This document shows, piece by piece, positions 37,039 through 44,871 of a stretch of 64,000 nt of DNA. Source of the stretch: Nocardioides_B sp963709685 (lineage in GTDB: Bacteria; Actinomycetota; Actinomycetes; Propionibacteriales; Nocardioidaceae). The stretch's first letter is position 1. Each line of letters opens with the position of its first letter. The notes below the pieces were generated by a model. It was not told the DNA's origin. It did no database searches and saw only the letters and a list, made by a program, of their open reading frames with translations. The translations under genes and the position numbers were made by a program. The stretch covers positions 62,001-126,000 of the forward strand of contig CAVPXH010000005.1 in assembly GCA_963709685.1 (NCBI GenBank), written 5' to 3'.

Positions 37039-37941
37039 TCAGACCAGGACGGGACGGCCGCCGGTGACCGCGAGCACCTCGCCGGTGACGAAGCTCGCCT
37101 CGGCGGAGGCGAGGAACACGTAGGCGGGCGCGAGCTCGGCCGGCTGGCCGACCCGTCCGAGCGGCGCCTGGGTGCCGAACCCCTCGACCTGGTCCTCGCC
37201 CATCGTGGCGGGGATCAACGGGGTCCAGGTGGCGCCGGGCGCGACGGCGTTCACCCGGATGCCGTCGCCGGCGATGCTCGTGGCCAGGCCGCGGGTGAAG
37301 GCGGCGATACCTGCCTTGGTGGTGGCGTAGTCGAGCAGGTGCGAGGACGGCGAGGAGGCCTGGATCGAGGAGGTGTTGATGATCGACGACCCCTCGCGCA
37401 GGTGCGGCAGCGCCTTCTGGCACATCCAGAACAGCGCGTAGAGGTTGGTCTTCATCACCCGGTCGAGCTGCGCGGTGCTGATGTCGGGCAGCCCACCGGG
37501 CTGGGACATCTGGTAGGCGGCGTTGTTGACCAGGACGTCGAGGTGGCCGAGCTCCTCGACGGTGCGGTCGACGAGCTCCTGGCAGAACTCCTCCGACGTC
37601 AGGTCGCCGGGGACGGTGAGCGCTCGGCGCCCGGCCTTCTCGACCAGATCGGCGGTGCGCCGGCCGTCATCCTCCTCGCCGGGGAGGTAGGTCAGCGCCA
37701 CGTCCGCGCCCTCCCGCGCGAAGGCGACGGCCACAGCGCGGCCGATCCCGGAGTCGCCCCCCGTGATCAGTGCGACCTGGCCGGTCAGCCGCCCGCTGCC
37801 GCGGTAGCTGTGCTCCCCGTGGTCGGGCTCGTCTCCCATCCGCGGGGTGATGGAACCGGGCGCGCCGGGCGGCGGCAGCCGCTCGTCGCCGGTGTCCGGC
37901 TGCGGGTGCTGCTCCCTCGGGTCCGGAAGGGTCGGGCTCAT
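37039..37941 (-). CDS. Short-chain dehydrogenase/reductase (general-stress-protein-39 type)
   Basis: A 300-residue SDR with the N-terminal extension of the stress-induced GSP39-like subgroup (EQHPQPDTGDERLPPPG). Rossmann motif GGDSGIGRAVAVAFA near residue 55, NNAAYQM (NAG-equivalent), the catalytic serine in NTSSIQASSPS and YATTK (Tyr, Lys). C-terminal: APGATWTPLIP and the end SFVTGEVLAVTGGRP. The substrate is unknown; family members are general NAD(P)-dependent oxidoreductases. ATG 37941 overlaps the stop of the upstream baeRF gene by four bases, which fixes the start and indicates an operon, probably stress-related. Confidence 0.9.
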   Translation of the reverse strand: MSPTLPDPREQHPQPDTGDERLPPPGAPGSITPRMGDEPDHGEHSYRGSGRLTGQVALITGGDSGIGRAVAVAFAREGADVALTYLPGEEDDGRRTADLVEKAGRRALTVPGDLTSEEFCQELVDRTVEELGHLDVLVNNAAYQMSQPGGLPDISTAQLDRVMKTNLYALFWMCQKALPHLREGSSIINTSSIQASSPSSHLLDYATTKAGIAAFTRGLATSIAGDGIRVNAVAPGATWTPLIPATMGEDQVEGFGTQAPLGRVGQPAELAPAYVFLASAEASFVTGEVLAVTGGRPVLV

Positions 37942-39020
37942 GCGCTCTGGTCCCACCGGAGCAGGGCGGCCACCGGCGCGCCGCCGAGAGAGGCGCGGGG
38001 CATCACCGCGATCTCGGCGTCGGTGAGCACCGCGGCGGCGATGAGTGCCTGGTCCGCGCGTACCGGCTCCTGGGGGTTGACGGCGCCCAGGGCCAGGCCC
38101 GGGTGCTTGCCGGGGTCCAGGGTCAGCTCGGCGGCCGGCTGGGGATCGATCAGCAGGGTCTCGACCTGGCCGCGCACGAAGGCGTCCGCGACGTCGCCGA
38201 CCCCGGTGGCCACGGCGCGGCCCTGGCCGAGCCGGTCCTTGAGCTCGTGGCCGCGCTCGAGACGTCGCTGGACCACCTGGTCGAGCAGCGTCTCCCGGAT
38301 CGCCTGCGCGAGCGCCTCCTCGCCGCCGTCCTCCGCCCGACTGTGGCTGCCGATCTCCACCACGGTCGCCGCAGTGTCGCCGAGCTTCTCGCGCACGAAG
38401 TGCCGGGAGTGGGGGTCCCCGGCCAGGAGCACCAGCCGGTTGCCTGCCCGCACGGCCGAGATGATCTCGTCGGTGAGCGCCTCGGCGTTCTCCTTCCAGA
38501 CGTTCTCGGTGTAGTGCATGTAGCGCAGCGCCGACCAGCCGCCGACGGGCACCTTGTGGATGTGCTCGGTCTCGCCGTCGACCGTGGTGCGGTCCTCGGC
38601 CTCGGGCACGTCGGAGTCGTAGACCGCGACCTGGCCGCCGGCGTGGTCGACCTCCGCGAGGACGAACCGGGTGAGCGCGTCCTGCTGGGCGATCCAGGTG
38701 CCCAGGTCCGGCAACGGCCCCCAGGTCGCCGTGGGCTGGTCGACCCGCGCGCCGACGGTGTCGTCGAAGACCACCCCGTCGGCGCCGGCGACGACGAGTC
38801 GCGCCACGGGCGCCGGGCGGTTGACGGTCTCCGCGAGCCTGCTGCAGACCGCCTCGACGGTCCGCTCGTCCGCGCCCTGCTCGGTCAGCGCCGTGCGGGT
38901 CTCGCGGACGCGCAGGTCGTGCTCGTGACGGCCGTTCTCGGTGTCCTGGCTGACGTCGAGGAGCGCGGTCGCGAACGGCCCGGTCGTCTTGAAGATGACG
39001 GAGAGGGGTTCGGATCTCAT
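37938..39020 (-). CDS. Rv2629-like (baeRF domain) protein, copy B
   Basis: A 360-residue protein close in layout to mycobacterial Rv2629. N-terminal MRSEPLSVIFKTTGPFATALLDVS, LVVAGADGVVFDD, RFVLAEVDHAGGQVAVYDSD, the family stretch HIHKVPVGGWSALRYMHYTENVWKENA, LVLLAGDPHSRHFVREKLG and a C-terminal GGAPVAALLRWD. The baeRF fold is related to eRF1/Vms1 peptidyl-tRNA hydrolases, but the GGQ or Gln residue typical of active forms is not evident. The start is ATG 39020, because residues upstream are Pro/Gly-rich and out of family. It is translationally coupled to the SDR, and a divergent relative lies 4-6 kb away. A stress or dormancy role is inferred. Confidence 0.8.
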   Translation of the reverse strand: MRSEPLSVIFKTTGPFATALLDVSQDTENGRHEHDLRVRETRTALTEQGADERTVEAVCSRLAETVNRPAPVARLVVAGADGVVFDDTVGARVDQPTATWGPLPDLGTWIAQQDALTRFVLAEVDHAGGQVAVYDSDVPEAEDRTTVDGETEHIHKVPVGGWSALRYMHYTENVWKENAEALTDEIISAVRAGNRLVLLAGDPHSRHFVREKLGDTAATVVEIGSHSRAEDGGEEALAQAIRETLLDQVVQRRLERGHELKDRLGQGRAVATGVGDVADAFVRGQVETLLIDPQPAAELTLDPGKHPGLALGAVNPQEPVRADQALIAAAVLTDAEIAVMPRASLGGAPVAALLRWDQSA

Positions 39021-39129
39021 GTAGGGATCGCTACCCGATCGACCGGGGGAGTAACGGCAGGTGTCGGGCGGCCCCATGGAACCCCCTGTCATTCCACGGG
39101 ACCGCCCGAGATCGGGGCGGCCGCGGACC

Positions 39130-39288
39130 TCAGCCGTCGAGGAGACGGGAGGGCGACCTCAGGAAGGTCTGTGCGATGCGGGCGCGCAGGTCCAGCAGCA
39201 GGACCGGCACCGGGTGCCGCACGGGAACGGGCAAGGGGCGCCGGTGGGCGTTGCGCGAGGAGCCGGAGCCGTCGATGGCGAAGCCCAT
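39130..39288 (-). CDS. Candidate small protein, 52 residues, unknown
   Basis: A short open frame in the roughly 490-bp gap between the baeRF gene and the PAS-ANTAR gene. It has ATG 39288 with an almost ideal ribosome site (GGAGGTCTGA directly before the ATG) and an in-frame TGA at 39132-39130. The product starts MGFAIDGSGSSRNAHRRP and contains PVPVLLLDLRARIAQTFLR, a short amphipathic or hydrophobic helix, then a basic end. I know no homologue. The ribosome site is the main evidence; the rest of the gap (39289-39506 and 39021-39129) shows no other gene. Confidence 0.4.
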   Translation of the reverse strand: MGFAIDGSGSSRNAHRRPLPVPVRHPVPVLLLDLRARIAQTFLRSPSRLLDG

Positions 39289-39506
39289 TCAGACCTCCAG
39301 GGCAGATACTGATTGCCACCGGAGTCTGGGGTGGCCGGCCCGTCGCAGTCACGGCGGGCGGGGAAGATCGGTCTTCGACACGGTAACCCGACACGCCGGT
39401 CCAGGACAACGACTCGGTCACAAGTGGTCCGCATCGTCCGGCAATGACCACCCGCGTGGGCGGAAGGGCAGGGCACTTCGGCCCTGGACCCGGGCGGCGA
39501 GGTCGG

Positions 39507-40436
39507 CTACCCGGCCGCGTCCACGTCCAGCTGCCCCGAGAGCACCCGGGCGGCGACCACGCGCAACGCCAGGTGATGGCTGCGGGCGTGGTGCCGCATC
39601 ATCGCGAACGCGTCCTCCGGATCCAGGCCCTTCTTCCCCGCGAGGTAACCCTTGGCGCGTTCGATGACCAGCCGGGTGTCGAGGGCGATCTGGAGCTGCC
39701 GGGCCCGGGTCTCGGCCTCCTCCTGCGCGGTCCGGCGCGGGCTGAGCCGCAGGTTGCACACCACGCCGCGCACCAGCGGGTCGTCGAGGAAGTTGGTGAG
39801 CGTGACGTCCGCCCAGGCCCAGCCCTCGTCACGCTTGACCCTCACCTCCACCGGCGGGTGGGCGCCCGGCTCGTCGACCACCCGCGGCAGGAAGCCGGCC
39901 AGGGCGAGGCGGTCGTCAGGATGCATCAGCGGCATGAGCGGCTCGCCCAGCAGCTCCTCGGGTTTCCAGCCGAAGAGCTGTTCCACCGCCGGGCTGGCGT
40001 AGGTCACCGCGCCGTCGGAGCGCAGCACCAGCGCTGCGTCCGTGGACCGCTCCAGCAGCGGGCGCAGGGCGGCGCCCAGGTTCGTGGACACCCCGACGAT
40101 GCCGACCAGCTCGCCGTCGCGGTAGACGCCGGCGTCGGTGACCAGGCTCGGGAACATCGTGCCGTTCTTACGCCGGACCGGGAAGCCGCCGGACCAGGGG
40201 ACCCCGGCGCGGAGCGCCTTCATGATGTCCTCGCTGGTCTCCAGGGCCATGGGCGGCGCGCAGAGGTCCGCGATGTCCCGCCCGATCGCCTCCTCCGCGC
40301 TCCAGCCGTACAACAGCTCGGCCGCCGGGTTCCACGCCACCACGGTGCCGTCGGGCGTCGTGGTGATCACCGCCTGCCCCATCGCGGCGAGCTGCTCTGC
40401 GGCGCTGATCTCGCCCGGCTGCCCCGACGTGCTCAT
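39507..40436 (-). CDS. PAS-PAS-ANTAR sensor/antitermination regulator
   Basis: A 309-residue cytoplasmic signalling protein. The first PAS domain (about 15-120) has VITTTPDGTVVAWNPAAELLYGWSAEEAIG and RRKNGTMFPSLVTDAGVY; the second (about 128-235) has ALVLRSDGAVTYASPAVEQLFGWKPEELLGE. The C-terminal ANTAR domain (about 245-303) has LQIALDTRLVIERAKGYLAGKKGLDPEDAFAMMRHHAR, a fold that binds tandem RNA hairpins to prevent transcription termination. No kinase or receiver domain is present, so the sensed signal (redox, light or ligand) would act directly on RNA binding. The start is ATG 40436 with GGGGGAC upstream. Target RNAs are not identified. Confidence 0.92.
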   Translation of the reverse strand: MSTSGQPGEISAAEQLAAMGQAVITTTPDGTVVAWNPAAELLYGWSAEEAIGRDIADLCAPPMALETSEDIMKALRAGVPWSGGFPVRRKNGTMFPSLVTDAGVYRDGELVGIVGVSTNLGAALRPLLERSTDAALVLRSDGAVTYASPAVEQLFGWKPEELLGEPLMPLMHPDDRLALAGFLPRVVDEPGAHPPVEVRVKRDEGWAWADVTLTNFLDDPLVRGVVCNLRLSPRRTAQEEAETRARQLQIALDTRLVIERAKGYLAGKKGLDPEDAFAMMRHHARSHHLALRVVAARVLSGQLDVDAAG

Positions 40437-40648
40437 CCGGCGTCCCCCGTCGTGTCGCGAAGGCTCCGCACGATAACCCGTCGCCGCCTTCCTCGGAGCC
40501 GAAAACCGGTGGAACCGGATCTCGTCGGCGCCGCCTCGTGGTGGCACCGGTGCAGGGGATGGTGTCAGCATGCGCCGGGAAGTTGCTGTACGCAAGGGTC
40601 GCAAGCGCCCAGGACCCGGACCTTCGGCGCAGAGCGACGGTGCGCGGC

Positions 40649-41338
40649 TCACCTCAGGCGGTCGGCGAGGTGCCGCAGGGCACCGGCCACCAGGCCGCCG
40701 TGCGTGAGCGGCACCATGTGCGCGCCGGCGGGCAGGGTCATGGCCCCCGCCGTGGCAAGCCGGGCCGCCCAGTCGGCGGGGCAGATCCGGTCGCGTCGAC
40801 CGCGCAGCACCAGGGCCGGGCGCTGGACCCGGCGTACGACGTCGGGCAGCGGGTCGCTGCGTGCGACGTCGAGCGCGCGCGCCATGGACGCCGGGCCGGT
40901 CCGCCACCACATCCGGAGCAGCGCCGGCGCCTGGCGGGGGTCCTCGCGGATCGCGGTGGCCAGCCAGCGTCTCGCCAGGGCCGGCCAGGTGCGCGCCCGC
41001 GGGTCGCCGACCGGGCCCACGAGCACGACACCGAGCACCGCCTCGCGCGCGTGCAGCGCGGCGTGCACCGCCACCGGACAGCTCGCGGAGTGACCGACCA
41101 GGAGCCGTGGCCGGCCACCGGTGGGGAGCGCGGCGGCGAGCCGGCGTCCCAGGGCAGCGGGTCGCAGGTCGGTCTCGGGCCCGGCCGGCAGGCCGTACCC
41201 GGGCAGCCGCAGAACCCAGGCCGGGACGCCGTGCTCGGCCAGTGCCGCGACGGTGGGCGCCCAGGCCTCGGCGCCGAGCCCGAGTCCGGGGAGCAGCACG
41301 GCTTCGGAGGCGGGAGGCACGAGAAAGGCGCGGGACAC
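40649..41338 (-). CDS. Alpha/beta hydrolase
   Basis: About 229 residues of alpha/beta-hydrolase fold: AVLLPGLGLGAEAWAPTVAAL (oxyanion region), nucleophile elbow LLVGHSASCPVAVHAAL (Ser), VVLVGPVGDP, VLRGRRDRICP (acid) and AHMVPLTHGGLVAGAL (His). The triad appears complete. No substrate can be assigned. The start is uncertain: GTG 41338 (VSRAFLVPPASEAVLL) is the latest codon that retains the first strand, and the open frame continues upstream without coding character. It stands between the PAS-ANTAR gene and a divergent 71-residue gene. Confidence 0.82.
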   Translation of the reverse strand: MSRAFLVPPASEAVLLPGLGLGAEAWAPTVAALAEHGVPAWVLRLPGYGLPAGPETDLRPAALGRRLAAALPTGGRPRLLVGHSASCPVAVHAALHAREAVLGVVLVGPVGDPRARTWPALARRWLATAIREDPRQAPALLRMWWRTGPASMARALDVARSDPLPDVVRRVQRPALVLRGRRDRICPADWAARLATAGAMTLPAGAHMVPLTHGGLVAGALRHLADRLR

Positions 41339-41516
41339 CGCGGTGCCGTACCCGAATCCCGCCGCTGCACCGGGGCTGGTGCCACCGGGTCGGGACCTGT
41401 GGCCGTCGCACCGGTGACCTCGGCCCCCTGTCGCCGTCGCATTGCTCGACAAGGCTGGACACGGCCGGCAAATCGTACGGTCGTCGCACCACGAGCACGG
41501 GACGAAGGGGGCAGTC

Positions 41517-41732
41517 ATGCGCGCAGCACTGGTGGAGCCGCAGCGGCTCAGGGACGCGGTCAGCGAGGCGGTCATGGCGGGCGCGTGGTCGCCGATGGAG
41601 GTGATGGCCCTGGTGGCCGCTGACTTCGGCGCCGACCGCGCAGCCGTGATGGCCATGCTGTGGGACCTCGCCGGCGAGGGTCTGCTCGCCTACGACCCGA
41701 GCGGGCAGTTCCCGGCGTTCCGGCCCCGCTGA
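41517..41732 (+). CDS. Small protein, 71 residues, unknown
   Basis: A short gene with a good ribosome site (AAGGGGG 7 bases before ATG 41517). The product is soluble and predicted mostly helical: LVEPQRLRDAVSEAVMAG, WSPMEVMALVAADFGADRAAVMAMLWDLAGEGLLAYD, ending FPAFRPR. The helix-turn-helix-like spacing and the LAGEGLLAYD end resemble a winged-helix half, but I do not recognise a family. It is divergent from an alpha/beta hydrolase and convergent with another. Confidence 0.65.
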   Translation: MRAALVEPQRLRDAVSEAVMAGAWSPMEVMALVAADFGADRAAVMAMLWDLAGEGLLAYDPSGQFPAFRPR

Positions 41733-41766
41733 TCCCGCCCGACTCCGCGGGCCGACGCGGCCGGGT

Positions 41767-42591
41767 TCAGTGCGTGGCCAGGAACGCGTCGACGACCTCG
41801 TAGAACCGCTCCGGACGCTCGCGGCGGACGCAGTGGCCCGCGTCGGGCACCCGGACCAGCGTGACGTTGGGGTTCGCGGCGTGCATGATCACCCGCTCGG
41901 CCGAGTCGTCGACCACCACGTCGCCACCCCGGACGCCCGCCGGGTCGCCGGTGACCAGCAACGTGGCGGTCATCAGGCCCTCGAGCAGCTCCGGCCAGCG
42001 CATGGACGGCTTGTAGTCGCCGAGCGCCAGGAACGTGGTGTCGACCTGCTGCTCGGCTCGTCCGGTCACCAGCAGCTCGTCCTCCGGCCAGTCCGGGTGC
42101 TGGCGCCTGCGAACGACCAGCAGCGCCTCGTCGTCGGTGGCGGCGCGGCTCTCGGCGAGCCCGCGGGCCAGCTGCTCACCGCGCACGGGCGCCCGCTGCT
42201 CCTCCTCGGGCATCAGCGCGGCCGGATCCTCCACGACCAGGGCGCGCACGAGGTCCGGCCTGCGTACGCCGGCCGCCAGCGCCACCGCGCCGCCGAGGGA
42301 GTGGCCGACCACGACCGGTGGCTCGCCGAGGTGGGCCAGCAGCGCGACGAGGTCGTCCACGAGCACGTCGCCCGGGTGCCCCACGCACTCCTCGACCGTG
42401 AACCGAGGCGAGGAGCCGTGTCCGCGTTGGTCGTAGGTGAGGATCGAGTAGTGGTCCTGCCAGTGCGCGACCGCACCCGGCCAGCCCTCACCGGAGTCGG
42501 TGAGCCCGTGGACGAGGACCAAGGTGGGCGCCTCGTTGTCGGCGCGCCCGACCCGGCGCACGACCAGGTCCGTGTCCAGCTCGGTTGTCAT
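41767..42591 (-). CDS. Alpha/beta hydrolase
   Basis: A 274-residue alpha/beta hydrolase. Visible: LVLVHGLTDSGEGW (oxyanion His-Gly), LTYDQRGHGSSPRFT, the nucleophile elbow VVVGHSLGGAVALA (Ser), LVVEDPAALMPEEE, an Asp candidate in VVVDDSAE and the His in DAGHCVRRERPERF. It is the common esterase/dehalogenase-like pattern with a lid around residues 125-200; the substrate is unknown. The start at ATG 42591 has GGGAGG 6 bases upstream, a strong choice over the longer open frame. Confidence 0.88.
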   Translation of the reverse strand: MTTELDTDLVVRRVGRADNEAPTLVLVHGLTDSGEGWPGAVAHWQDHYSILTYDQRGHGSSPRFTVEECVGHPGDVLVDDLVALLAHLGEPPVVVGHSLGGAVALAAGVRRPDLVRALVVEDPAALMPEEEQRAPVRGEQLARGLAESRAATDDEALLVVRRRQHPDWPEDELLVTGRAEQQVDTTFLALGDYKPSMRWPELLEGLMTATLLVTGDPAGVRGGDVVVDDSAERVIMHAANPNVTLVRVPDAGHCVRRERPERFYEVVDAFLATH

Positions 42592-42769
42592 CGGTGCCTC
42601 CCTCCGTGACCGTGTCACCTCGCTACCCCACCGGACGCCGGTCATGCCCCGTGGGTCCACCGGCCCGGTGTTCGGGACGGTCGTCCCTCGACAGGTACCC
42701 GGTGACCGGCCCACGCTCGACACGTCGGGTGTGGTGTGCGCCCGGCAGCAGATGGACGGGAGGCTGGTC

Positions 42770-43129
42770 ATGATCCTCTTCGTGGTCCTGGCGCTGAGCG
42801 TCGTGGCGCTCGTGCTCGTCGTCGCCCTCGCCCTTCGGCGGTTCACTCTCGACGAGGTGGGCGTGGAGGACGACCTGGAGAAGCCCGGCACGCCCATGGC
42901 GACCTACGCCGTTGCGCCGGGGGAGGACGCCGCGGTGGTCGTCGCAGCGCTCACGGGCGCCGGTTACCAGGCGGTGGGCGGCATGGAGCACGGCGTCGAG
43001 CGTGTGCTGGTGCGCTGCCGGCCCGAGCAGCGCGCCGACGTACGCGGCGTGATCGAGCACGTCGAACGAGCCCGCTCGGCGGACCCGGAGATGTACGTCG
43101 GCCACGTCCGGTTCCAGGACGAGACCTGA
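42770..43129 (+). CDS. Single-pass membrane protein with small soluble domain, unknown
   Basis: A 119-residue protein. Residues 1-25 (MILFVVLALSVVALVLVVALALRR) form one N-terminal membrane segment. The cytoplasmic rest (YAVAPGEDAAVVVAALTGAGYQAVGG..., VLVRCRPEQRADVRGVIEHV) looks like a small ferredoxin-like alpha/beta domain. The start at ATG 42770 has GGGAGG 6 bases upstream. It is divergent from the alpha/beta hydrolase and convergent with the MEDS-ATPase gene. No family recognised. Confidence 0.7.
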   Translation: MILFVVLALSVVALVLVVALALRRFTLDEVGVEDDLEKPGTPMATYAVAPGEDAAVVVAALTGAGYQAVGGMEHGVERVLVRCRPEQRADVRGVIEHVERARSADPEMYVGHVRFQDET

Positions 43130-43142
43130 GGCGTCGTGCTGC

Positions 43143-44057
43143 TCAGCTGCTCGGCAGACTGAGCAGCCGGATCCGGGTGCCGTCGCGCGTGGCGTCGATC
43201 TCGACGGAGTCGCACAGCTGGCGCGCCAGCCACAGGCCGCGCCCCGTGAGGTGCTCGATCCCGGGCGGGAAGTAGCCGCGCAGCGGGTCGTGCAGTCCCC
43301 GTCCGTGGTCCCCGACGTGGCAGACGACGGCCGGCCCCTCGCGGTAGACGACGAGCCGTGCCGGCGGGCGGCCGTGGGTGACGGCGTTGGTGAGAACCTC
43401 GTTCGCCGCGAGCACCAGGTCCTCGACGCCTCCGCGGTCCAGGCCGAGCCGCGCCGACTCCTGCGCGACCAGCTGCCGCGCGGCGGCGAGGTCGTCGATG
43501 CTGTCACACGTGAGGGAGGCAGCGGTCTGCGGTGGCTCGGGGATCGCGATGCTGGCCCGCAGGTAGTCCGCGGGCTCGACGTAGTCGGTGCTGGCGACCA
43601 GCCCGTTGTTCTCGAGCAGGCCCTGGTGGGTGTGCCGGCAACCGTCGACGACGTAGCCGGGGAGCGCCGCCGCGTCGTACGTGCAGAGCAGCTTCGCCGG
43701 GAAACCGGCGAAGACCAGGTTGCTGCTGGCCTCTTGACGGAGGTACGCCGCGATCTCCAGGTCGGTGCGCGCGCTGAGGTCCTGCTCGGCGACCAGTCGG
43801 GTGCGTCGGGTGGGCTGCTCGCCGACGTAGTCCATGGCGACCTGCAGCGAGCGCGCCTGGGGTCGGTAGGCGGCCGTGGAGTCGTGGAGCTCGAACTCGT
43901 GGGCATGGTCCGCGAGCGCCTCGCCCAGCGGCGCGAGCTTGCCCGGGGGCGCCATCACCATGACCCGGTCCCCGGCGGCGAGGCCGTCGCGGACGAAGCC
44001 ACTGACGCGGTCGACGAACTCGTCCACACCACGGTAGATCAGGGCGTTGTGGCTCAT
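43143..44057 (-). CDS. MEDS-domain protein with anti-sigma-type HATPase domain
   Basis: A 304-residue regulator. Residues about 1-165 form a MEDS (methanogen/methylotroph DcmR sensory) domain: HNALIYRGVDEFVDRVSGFVRDGLAAGD, GFPAKLLCTYDAAAL and HTHQGLLENNG. Residues about 195-304 are a GHKL histidine-kinase-like ATPase of the anti-sigma (RsbW) type: ANEVLTNAVTHG (N box) and GRGLWLARQLCD (G box). Such proteins sense a signal and bind or phosphorylate partner-switch components. It overlaps the preceding gene, which carries a STAS domain, by four bases, so a sensor kinase and its likely anti-anti-sigma-type substrate are co-translated. No sigma factor gene is in the window. Confidence 0.9.
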   Translation of the reverse strand: MSHNALIYRGVDEFVDRVSGFVRDGLAAGDRVMVMAPPGKLAPLGEALADHAHEFELHDSTAAYRPQARSLQVAMDYVGEQPTRRTRLVAEQDLSARTDLEIAAYLRQEASSNLVFAGFPAKLLCTYDAAALPGYVVDGCRHTHQGLLENNGLVASTDYVEPADYLRASIAIPEPPQTAASLTCDSIDDLAAARQLVAQESARLGLDRGGVEDLVLAANEVLTNAVTHGRPPARLVVYREGPAVVCHVGDHGRGLHDPLRGYFPPGIEHLTGRGLWLARQLCDSVEIDATRDGTRIRLLSLPSS

Positions 44058-44701
44058 GAGATCACCAGCCGCGGGTGCTGCAGTCCGGCCAGCACGAAGG
44101 ACCGCTGCACCTGGGGGGAGGCGTTGCGCAGAAGCAGCTCGAGGCCGTCGCGCTCCGCGACCAGCTCGACGAAGGCCCGCATCGCGCGCAGGTCGAGGAA
44201 CTCCAGCTCGGCGAGGTCCACCTCGACGCGGTCACGGACGCGTGCCCGGGCCGCCAGCACGTCCACGAGCATCTCCACGTTGGAGATGTCCACCTCGCCG
44301 ACGATCCGGACACCGCGGAGGTCGGCGTAGAAGCCCGCAATCGGGAGCGGCGTCTCGCCGGGCGTGGTCGCCGTGTGCTGGCCGGCCACCGCGCAGAGCT
44401 CCTCGGCGGTGAAGCGGCGCGCGTCGTACTGACAGACGGCGGAGATGCCCGTGTCGCGGAGCCAGGGCGAGGCCGCGCGCTCCCACCGCAGCAGGCGCTC
44501 CAGCGAGCCGAAGTGGCGCACCACGTCCCCCATCTCGGCGGCCACGCGCAGCCCCCCCAGCCCGTCGGCGTGCGCCCGGACGCCCAGGGCGCGGTAGTCG
44601 CGCTGGAGCTGCGGGAGGTCGCCGCCGTACACGTCGGCGAAGAAGCGGCACAGGTGAGAACCCACAGGGAGGTCGACGAGGTCCGCCGTGGGCAACGGCA
44701 C
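44054..44701 (-). CDS. MEDS-like protein with STAS (anti-sigma-antagonist-like) domain, shortened MEDS part
   Basis: A 215-residue protein. The N-terminal 120 residues contain the two ends of a MEDS domain (LPVGSHLCRFFAD; GLGGLRVAAEMGDVVRHF, ISAVCQYDARRF) but lack the central stretch of roughly 70 residues expected between them, so the sensing domain appears internally deleted in frame. The C-terminus (about 120-215) is a STAS domain: VRIVGEVDISNVEML, VEVDLAELEFLDLRAMRAFVEL and LRNASPQVQRSFVLAGLQ. The Ser/Thr usually phosphorylated in anti-sigma antagonists, in the D-(F/L)-S-x-(L/M) turn, is replaced by the DLAELEFLDLRAM context, so phospho-switching is doubtful. Its stop overlaps the next gene's start by four bases. 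Confidence 0.82.
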   Translation of the reverse strand: MPLPTADLVDLPVGSHLCRFFADVYGGDLPQLQRDYRALGVRAHADGLGGLRVAAEMGDVVRHFGSLERLLRWERAASPWLRDTGISAVCQYDARRFTAEELCAVAGQHTATTPGETPLPIAGFYADLRGVRIVGEVDISNVEMLVDVLAARARVRDRVEVDLAELEFLDLRAMRAFVELVAERDGLELLLRNASPQVQRSFVLAGLQHPRLVIS

Positions 44702-44871
44702 CGCTCACCCCCAAGGGCTCGTACTCGCCGGCGTGTCACCGGCCCGTGAGGGCCATGCTGCCACACCAGCCCGGGACGACAAGTCGGGCGAGGAGCGCGA
44801 TCTCCCGTTTTCCCGGTGCGGAGGGCGATGCGGCGGTAGGACAGACGGTGAGAGCACGCAGGAGGTGCACG

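Noticed and set aside
39061..39312. + strand frame of 83 residues in the gap beyond baeRF copy B
   Set aside because: No ribosome site and no coding character; the - strand small frame at 39130-39288 in the same place is better supported.
40570..40700. Small + strand frame beginning MRREVAVRKGRKRP
   Set aside because: Poor ribosome site, very basic low-complexity product and overlap with the alpha/beta hydrolase on the other strand.
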